A stretch of DNA of 10,982 nt from CAZKTO01 sp964555685 (GTDB taxonomy: Bacteria > Chloroflexota > Dehalococcoidia > SHYB01), in the NCBI GenBank assembly GCA_964555685.1, contig CAZKTO010000080.1:1-10982 (forward strand), read 5' to 3'. A model generated the notes under the pieces. That model worked only from the letters and a program-made list of their open reading frames with translations. It was not told the origin of the DNA and did not search any database. Shown here one piece after another: positions 6,626-10,982 of this stretch (positions within the stretch are counted from its first letter, which is position 1; each line of letters starts with the position of its first letter). A program made the translations under genes and the position numbers.

Positions 6626-6660
6626 AGGCAAGAGGACTGGGGACCGGGAACGGAGGCCGC

Positions 6661-7437
6661 ATGGTGAAACGCCTGCAAGACCGCGTCGCCATCGTCACCG
6701 GCGGGGCCATCGGCTTGGGCCGCGCCATCTCGCTGCGCCTGGCCCTCGAGGGCGCCACCGTGGTCGTCGCCAGCCGCACCGCGCAGGCGCTGGAGCAGGT
6801 AGCCGCCCGGATCAAGCAGGAGGGTGGCGCCGCCCTTGCTCTGCCCGTCGACATAACGGACGAGCGGCAGGTCCAGGGCATGGTGCAGACGGTGACCCAG
6901 CGTCTCGGGGCCATCGACGTCCTGGTCAACAACGCCGGCCGCGTCGGGCAGCTGGGCGACTTCATGTCCATGCCCGCCGAGGAGTGGCTGGCCGCGTACC
7001 GGACGAATCTCATGGGCTCCCTCTTCTGCAGCCGGGAGGCCCTCAAGGGGATGATCCCCAGGCGCCGCGGCGTCATCGTCAACATCTCGTCCATAGCGGG
7101 CGCCACGGGCTTCCTGCCCACCATGCCCTACAACGCCAGCAAGGCGGCCCTCAACGTCCTGACCACGGACCTGGCCCGCATCGGCGCTCCGCACAACATC
7201 CGCGTCAACGCCCTGCTCCTGGGCCCCATCGATCTGGGGGAGGCGAGGGCCAAGACCGCCGGCGGCGACCTGCCCGCGCGCGACATGGACCTCTGGCCCC
7301 TCTTCGGCATGTCCCGGCCGCCCGGCGGCATGCTCCGGCCCGATCAGATCGCCTCCACCGTGGCCTACCTGGCCTCCGACGAGGCCGCCGGCATCACCGG
7401 CCAGCACATCCAGCTCGTCACCCACCTGGGCGAGTGA
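6661..7437 (+). CDS. SDR family NAD(P)-dependent oxidoreductase
   Basis: A 258-residue classical short-chain dehydrogenase/reductase, cytoplasmic, interconverting alcohols and ketones or reducing enoyl/oxo groups with NAD(P)H. It has the cofactor-binding TGGAIGLG (13-20), the adenine-pocket PVDITD (62-67), NNAG (90-93), the catalytic NISS (141-144) with Ser144 as the likely active Ser, and YNASK (157-161) with Tyr157 and Lys161. After strand beta-2, ASRT (37-40) with Arg39 hints at NADP preference. LGPID (187-191) replaces the usual PG.i. turn. The ATG at 6661 is chosen because GGAGG ends four bases before it; a GTG at 6622 overlapping the upstream stop would add 13 non-homologous residues. 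It is the second gene of the 6194-7437 unit. Its end converges with the gene ending at 7450, with only 12 bases between, leaving no room for separate terminators. Confidence 0.93.
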   Translation: MVKRLQDRVAIVTGGAIGLGRAISLRLALEGATVVVASRTAQALEQVAARIKQEGGAALALPVDITDERQVQGMVQTVTQRLGAIDVLVNNAGRVGQLGDFMSMPAEEWLAAYRTNLMGSLFCSREALKGMIPRRRGVIVNISSIAGATGFLPTMPYNASKAALNVLTTDLARIGAPHNIRVNALLLGPIDLGEARAKTAGGDLPARDMDLWPLFGMSRPPGGMLRPDQIASTVAYLASDEAAGITGQHIQLVTHLGE

Positions 7438-7449
7438 GCGGCGCGTCCC

Positions 7450-7764
7450 CTACTGGACCATCCAGTTCTCGACCTCGGCGTAGTGGACCAGCCCCGTGAG
7501 CTTCTGGAACCATGCGTCGAAGGCCTTGCGGCTGGCCCCCTCGGCCATGAGCTGGCCCACCTGGGCATCCATCGCCTCCAGGCTCTCCGTCTCCCACTCC
7601 CACGCCACCCGGTCGGTCCGGCCGCTGTGCCAGTCTGTGAGGACGCGCATCTTGACCTTCAGCCGGTGCCGCTTGAAGAGCCGCTCGCCCTCCTTCAGCT
7701 GCCTGACGATGGGGTCGCCCATGCCGACCTTGCCGTAGAAGACGCGCCGGTGGACGATAGCCAT
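7450..7764 (-). CDS. Small dimeric alpha/beta-barrel-like protein (NIPSNAP-like), function unknown
   Basis: A 104-residue soluble protein. The pattern of a first strand, a helix (GDPIVRQLKEGERLFKRH, about 17-34), the strand KVKMRVLTDW (37-46), SGRTDRVAWEWE (47-58) and a C-terminal helix plus strand ending VENWMVQ is what is seen in ferredoxin-like dimeric alpha/beta-barrel proteins of the NIPSNAP or Dabb type. These act as small monooxygenase-like or binding proteins, often beside catabolic enzymes. The assignment is by pattern only. GGAGG lies six bases before the ATG. It is transcribed toward the SDR gene (convergent, 12-base gap). The 257-base region upstream carries a TATGCT box and repeat copy 4. 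Confidence 0.75.
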   Translation of the reverse strand: MAIVHRRVFYGKVGMGDPIVRQLKEGERLFKRHRLKVKMRVLTDWHSGRTDRVAWEWETESLEAMDAQVGQLMAEGASRKAFDAWFQKLTGLVHYAEVENWMVQ

Positions 7765-7844
7765 GAGTTGCCTCCTGATCGCGGTGCTGGTAGGTGCTCC
7801 GGCTCCAGAGCCGGCGGGCCAAATTTGGAACTCGGAGCGAGTCT

Positions 7845-7850
7845 AGCATA
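7845..7850 (-). promoter_or_regulatory. Possible -10 box TATGCT for 7450-7764
   Basis: TATGCT reads on the minus strand about 80 bases before the ATG at 7764, the same hexamer as in the promoter at 1638-1666. No -35 is evident. A 10-bp palindrome CCAAATTTGG (7819-7828) lies between it and the gene and could be an operator, though it may be chance. Confidence 0.3.
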
Positions 7851-7910
7851 GGGAGTCTGTTATTGCATTGCGAGGGGTCCTTTCCTCAGCAGGGCTTCAC
7901 CCCCTCTCTC

Positions 7911-7989
7911 ACTCTCCCCCGTCACGGGGGAGAGTACCTTATCCCTTCCCCCATCGAGGGGGAAGGTGAGGATGGGGGTGCGAGGCAGG
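7911..7989. repeat. Hairpin-pair repeat, family copy 4
   Basis: Arms ACTCTCCCCCGT (7911-7922) and ACGGGGGAGAGT (7924-7935) form an almost seamless palindrome. A second hairpin has CCTTCCCCC (7944-7952) and GGGGGAAGG (7958-7966) with loop ATCGA. The 32 bases 7958-7989 are identical to 3090-3121. The second hairpin's loop differs from copies 2 and 3 while its stem is kept, suggesting the stem is what is maintained. The copy lies about 30 bases beyond the stop of the tandem-Dabb gene. Confidence 0.8.
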
Positions 7990-8021
7990 CCCATCACCAT
8001 TAGCGTGACTGAACTGAAGTG

Positions 8022-8696
8022 CTAGTCCCGCGCGATGAGCGGCGCCTCGGCCTGGTACCAGGCGATATTGATCTGCTCCACGACGCGCTTGGGGCTATCG
8101 GGACGGAAGTAGGGCGCCACCACGTCCAGGTGGAAGCGGTCCTTGCTGTACACGTCGAGCCCGGGCAGGTCCGCGAACTCCAGCTCCCACACGTGCGTCC
8201 AGGGGTTGGGCATCCGGTCGCCCGTGGTCTTGTTCAGCGCCCAGTTCCCGATGGCCGGGACCTTCTTGGGCAGCTCGAGCAGGAGCTCCTCGACGGTCTT
8301 CACCTGCTCCGGCGTGGCGCTGGAGCGCATCTGGAAGAACATGACCCGGCGGATGAGCCCCTGATCCTTGATGGGGCGCGCGCCGGAGGCCACGGGCTTG
8401 TAGTAGGCGTAGTCCAGCTTCTCGACGACGCCCGTGGGGCTCCTGGGACTGAAGACGGGCATCAGCGTCTCCATGTGGTAGGGGTGCGGCCCGTACGCCT
8501 GGACGACCTCGGGCCCCTTGCAGTCCATGTCCCAGACGTGGGTGTAGAGCTGGCGCGGGTCCAGGTCCCGGCCCAGGGAGACCCGCGTGATGCCGGCGAT
8601 GTGCTGGGGCGTGGCCCGGACCAGCTGCTCCAGCCTCGCCACCTGCCCGGGCGTCGCGGCGTCGCGCGTCTTGAAGAACATCGTCCGCCGGATCAT
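8022..8696 (-). CDS. Tandem two-domain Dabb (stress-responsive A/B barrel)-like protein
   Basis: A 224-residue soluble protein built from two homologous halves. Repeat 1 (about 2-99) and repeat 2 (about 114-214) align along their length: RR.MFF...R..ATP.QV, then THVW (52-55 and 167-170), a His-bearing segment (His74 and His189), P.F.P.SP..VVE (80-92 and 195-207) and a closing A.Y/W.Y strand. Each half matches the size and pattern of the Dabb family, whose single-domain members dimerise into a beta barrel; a fused pair would form the barrel within one chain. Family roles range from stress proteins to polyketide or olivetolate cyclases, so no reaction can be assigned. The start has GGAGG five bases upstream, and a TATAGT box is in place. 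It is transcribed away from the transporter gene at 8916. Confidence 0.82.
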   Translation of the reverse strand: MIRRTMFFKTRDAATPGQVARLEQLVRATPQHIAGITRVSLGRDLDPRQLYTHVWDMDCKGPEVVQAYGPHPYHMETLMPVFSPRSPTGVVEKLDYAYYKPVASGARPIKDQGLIRRVMFFQMRSSATPEQVKTVEELLLELPKKVPAIGNWALNKTTGDRMPNPWTHVWELEFADLPGLDVYSKDRFHLDVVAPYFRPDSPKRVVEQINIAWYQAEAPLIARD

Positions 8697-8727
8697 GGCC
8701 GCCTCCTTGAGTGCCGGGAATCCGCGT

Positions 8728-8733
8728 ACTATA
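8728..8733 (-). promoter_or_regulatory. -10 box TATAGT for 8022-8696
   Basis: TATAGT reads on the minus strand about 32 bases before the ATG at 8696. No good -35 hexamer lies at the usual distance. It shares the divergent spacer 8697-8915 with the promoter of the lipoprotein gene. Confidence 0.4.
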
Positions 8734-8763
8734 ACACACGGCGTTGCCCCCGTTGCCATCCGG

Positions 8764-8792
8764 TTGCGCGTCACGATGGCCTGGGGTATACT
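8764..8792 (+). promoter_or_regulatory. Promoter with small dyad for the lipoprotein gene at 8916
   Basis: TTGCGC (8764-8769) is 17 bases from TATACT (8787-8792). A 6-bp inverted repeat CACGAT (8772-8777) / ATCGTG (8793-8798) brackets the -10 and may be an operator. The predicted leader is about 115 bases. Confidence 0.5.
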
Positions 8793-8915
8793 ATCGTGTC
8801 CTCGTTGTGATCGCCCTCGCGGGCGCTCCTGTCCTCCCTGGGCGAGCATCTCCCGACGAACCGTTCCGCTGGCGGCATCGTATAGCTAGATGGATGGTTG
8901 GAGAAGGAGGGTGCG

Positions 8916-10718
8916 ATGAGGCTGCCCAGGCGGTTTCCTCCGGCCTTCGCGATCGCTATAACGGTCGTGACGCTGGTGGTGGGGGCCTGCGGCGGCGGAG
9001 AAGAGGCGCCGACCCCCGCCCCGACGCCCACGCAGGCACCGACGGTCGCGACCACGGCGACGCCGGCGCCGTCCATCCCTACTGCGGCGCTCCAGCTGAC
9101 AGCCACGGCCGCGCCGCGTCCCACGGCCACACCGGCTCCAGCCCCCACTCCCACGGCGCCTCCCACGGCTACTCCAATCGCTATCAAGCGCGGCGGCACC
9201 CTGAACCGGTATATCGGAGTGCCCCTCGGGCCCTTCGATTACCACGCGACCTTCAGCTCAACGCCGCTCCAGTTCTTCGAAGGTATCTATAGCCGTCTTC
9301 TGAGGCCCCGGTTCTGGGATGCCCCCTATGACGAGCTGGTGCCTGACCTCGCGGAGGGCTTCACCACCAGCCCAGATGGGAAAGGCTTCACCTTTAGGCT
9401 GCGCCAAGGGGTGAAATTCCACGACGGCCAGCCGGTGACCTCCACCGACGTCAAGTGGAGCATCGATCGCGCCCGTGGCGGCGACCCAGCCGTAGCCGCC
9501 CAAAACAAGGTGTTGCTGGCGTCCGTCAACTCCGTTGACACGGTGTACCCCTCGACGGTCACGGTAACCCTGAGCCGCGCCTCTCCCTCCGTACTGGCGT
9601 GGTTCGGCACCGCCTACGCCGTGATCATGCCCGCCCACATCGTCGCGCCAGGCACCAAGGTCTCGACGCAGGAGCACCTCATCGGGACGGGGCCGTTCGT
9701 GCTGGAGTCCTTCGGCGCCGACGCGGGGTCCAAGTTGGTCCGGAACTCCGGTTACTTTGAGCCCGGCGTGCCCTACCTGGAAGCGCTCCAGAACATTGTC
9801 ATCCGCGACGCCCAGACGCAGGTCGCCTCCCTGCGCACGGGCCGCATCCATTTCGCTGGCTTCGGCTCTCGCGGGCTGACGTTCGACGAGCTCGCCCGGC
9901 TGCAGAATGAGGTCCCTGGGTTCGTCGAGCTGAAACACCGGTTTGGGGCCGGCAGCATCATCGGCCTGTTCAACCCCACGGTACCCCCGTTCAACGACGT
10001 GCGGGTCCGCAGGGCCGTGCAGCTCGCCATAGACCAGAAGGAGATCATCGACCTGGCTCGACCGGGACGCGCTACCCCGGCCGGGACTCTCTACACCGAC
10101 ACCTGGGCCCTGCCGCAGGCGGAGGTGGACGCGTGGCCCGGGAGGCGGGGCATCACCGATGCCGACCGGCGGGAGGCGCGGCAGCTGCTCGCTCAAGCGG
10201 GCTTTTCGAGCGGCTTCTCCCTGCGGCTTCCCACCCAGACGGTAGGCACCTACCAGGAAGAGGCGACGGTTGTCGCCGCGCAGTTGGCGAAGATCGGCAT
10301 AACCGCCACCATCGACGCCAAGGACCAGGCCTCCTACTACAACCTGGAGATTACAGGGGCTTTTCAGTTCACCTATCGCTATTTCTGCTCCTCCGACCCG
10401 GCGGGGACCGGTGACCCAGAGTTCGGCCTGCAGCCCTTCATCACCGGAGGTCTCTGCAACGTCTTCAAGCTGAGCGACGCCCGGATCGACAGGCTCTACG
10501 CCCAGCAGCTTGAGACGGCTGACGTCGCCAAGCGTGTGCCAGCGGTCCTGGAGGCCCAGCGGCTCCTCCTCAACGACCTCCGCTGGGTGCTGCCCGTCTA
10601 CCTGGAGATCTTCCTGAACGGCTTCCGCCCGGAGGTCAAGGGCTACTCGCCTGCCGTTGGCGAGGTCATCAATGCCCGGAACATCATGCGGTGGGATCGG
10701 GTCTGGCTCGACCGATAG
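8916..10718 (+). CDS. ABC transporter solute-binding lipoprotein, family 5 (peptide/nickel type)
   Basis: A 600-residue extracytoplasmic binding protein that would hand its ligand to an ABC importer. Residues 1-25 are a lipoprotein signal: Arg-rich start, hydrophobic core, lipobox VGAC with Cys25 as lipid-attachment site. A Thr/Pro/Ala linker with no sequence order (31 to about 88) tethers the domain. The SBP_bac_5 domain follows: GGTLNRYIG (93-101), VPDLAEGF (142-149), FRLRQGVKFHDGQPVTSTDV (160-179), and DVRVRRAVQLAIDQKEIID from about 361. The C-terminus is complete. The ATG at 8916 is preferred to TTG 8898 because GAAGGAGG lies just upstream. Family members bind peptides, nickel, sugars or opines; the ligand is not predictable here. 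No permease or ATPase is visible, but a paralogue begins 82 bases downstream. Confidence 0.93.
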   Translation: MRLPRRFPPAFAIAITVVTLVVGACGGGEEAPTPAPTPTQAPTVATTATPAPSIPTAALQLTATAAPRPTATPAPAPTPTAPPTATPIAIKRGGTLNRYIGVPLGPFDYHATFSSTPLQFFEGIYSRLLRPRFWDAPYDELVPDLAEGFTTSPDGKGFTFRLRQGVKFHDGQPVTSTDVKWSIDRARGGDPAVAAQNKVLLASVNSVDTVYPSTVTVTLSRASPSVLAWFGTAYAVIMPAHIVAPGTKVSTQEHLIGTGPFVLESFGADAGSKLVRNSGYFEPGVPYLEALQNIVIRDAQTQVASLRTGRIHFAGFGSRGLTFDELARLQNEVPGFVELKHRFGAGSIIGLFNPTVPPFNDVRVRRAVQLAIDQKEIIDLARPGRATPAGTLYTDTWALPQAEVDAWPGRRGITDADRREARQLLAQAGFSSGFSLRLPTQTVGTYQEEATVVAAQLAKIGITATIDAKDQASYYNLEITGAFQFTYRYFCSSDPAGTGDPEFGLQPFITGGLCNVFKLSDARIDRLYAQQLETADVAKRVPAVLEAQRLLLNDLRWVLPVYLEIFLNGFRPEVKGYSPAVGEVINARNIMRWDRVWLDR

Positions 10719-10746
10719 GAGCGACTGCTCGGATCTCGCCGCCAGC

Positions 10747-10777
10747 GCCGTATCCCGCTATACTGCCAGGATACGGC
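10747..10777 (+). promoter_or_regulatory. -10 box enclosed by a 9-bp inverted repeat, before the second lipoprotein gene
   Basis: GCCGTATCC (10747-10755) and GGATACGGC (10769-10777) are perfect reverse complements with a 13-base centre containing TATACT (10759-10764). The box is correctly placed about 37 bases before the ATG at 10801. The dyad could be a repressor operator over the promoter, or an RNA hairpin ending the upstream transcript. No -35 consensus is visible. Confidence 0.5.
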
Positions 10778-10800
10778 TGAGGGGTTGCTAGGAGGACGTC

Positions 10801-10982
10801 ATGAAGCTGCAATGGCGGATACCGACTATCCTGCTAAGCTCGGCGGCCGCGCTCGCGCTGGTCGTGGGGGCCTGCGGCGGCGGAGAAGAGGAGCTGGCCC
10901 CGACGCCCACGCAGGCACCGACGGTCGCGCCCACGGCGGCGCCCACGGCGCTGCCGGCCGCCACGGCCACGCCGCGGCCCGC
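10801..10982 (+). CDS. Second solute-binding lipoprotein, N-terminal fragment cut by window end
   Basis: Only the first 60 codons are in the window. They encode a lipoprotein signal peptide (Lys/Arg start, hydrophobic core, lipobox VGAC with Cys24) and the beginning of a Thr/Pro/Ala linker, as in the protein at 8916-10718. Two DNA blocks are identical between the genes: 28 bases (8979-9006 with 10864-10891) and 33 bases (9018-9050 with 10897-10929). It is therefore most likely a tandem paralogue of the family-5 binding protein, but the ligand-binding domain is not visible. GGAGG sits five bases before the ATG. It may form a unit with the gene in front, or be separately driven from 10759. Confidence 0.82.
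   Translation, partial: MKLQWRIPTILLSSAAALALVVGACGGGEEELAPTPTQAPTVAPTAAPTALPAATATPRP

Noticed and set aside
6622..6660. GTG start for the SDR overlapping the preceding stop codon
   Set aside because: Adds residues outside the SDR fold; the ATG at 6661 has GGAGG at good distance.
7819..7828. CCAAATTTGG palindrome as a defined operator
   Set aside because: Single 10-bp occurrence with no neighbouring regulator; kept only as a remark in the promoter entry.
189..7989. CRISPR array
   Set aside because: The repeats are kilobases apart, palindromic and not regularly spaced, and there are no cas genes.

Overview
The window is a high-GC bacterial segment, probably a metagenome scaffold because it carries a ten-N gap at 5082-5091. 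The likely source is Chloroflexota, perhaps a Dehalococcoidia or SAR202-like lineage. Three things point that way: solute-binding lipoproteins with long Thr/Pro/Ala linkers, two luciferase-like flavin/F420 oxidoreductases beside hydrolases, and repetitive hairpin-rich intergenic DNA. This taxonomic call is an inference; no rRNA or other phylogenetic marker is present.

Layout. Bases 1-425 hold no credible gene, only short palindromes. Six minus-strand genes follow: an alpha/beta hydrolase (426-1067), a VOC-like small protein (1080-1607), a luciferase-like monooxygenase (1845-2960), an isochorismatase-fold protein lacking the usual catalytic residues (3148-3780), an HSL-type esterase (3873-4832) and a second, F420-type luciferase-like oxidoreductase (4890-5831, interrupted by the N gap). 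Bases 5832-6193 hold a large symmetric three-hairpin element. Two plus-strand genes follow: a GlcG/HbpS-family protein (6194-6625) and an SDR dehydrogenase (6661-7437). Two minus-strand small-barrel proteins come next: a single-domain one (7450-7764) and one with two tandem Dabb-like domains (8022-8696). The right end has an ABC-transporter solute-binding lipoprotein (8916-10718) and the start of a close paralogue (10801 to the window end).

How it fits together. The genes look like a loose catabolic neighbourhood rather than one operon. Solute-binding lipoproteins would capture a peptide-like or other organic substrate. Luciferase-like oxidoreductases, the SDR and the hydrolases would oxidise and cleave organic compounds. 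Small dimeric-barrel proteins may bind or turn over intermediates. Only 1607>1080>426, 5831>4890>3873 and 6194>7437 are tight enough to be called operons. Most other genes have their own promoter-like boxes (-10s of the type TATGCT, TATACT, TATAAT, TATAGT).

The most unusual features are non-coding: a ~195-bp triple-hairpin palindrome at 5914-6108, and a dispersed family of G/C-run hairpin pairs lying just 3' of minus-strand genes. One copy appears to have been read into the C-terminus of the 1845-2960 gene. No phage, CRISPR, transposase, tRNA or rRNA was found. I saw no convincing evidence of an entirely new multi-gene system.
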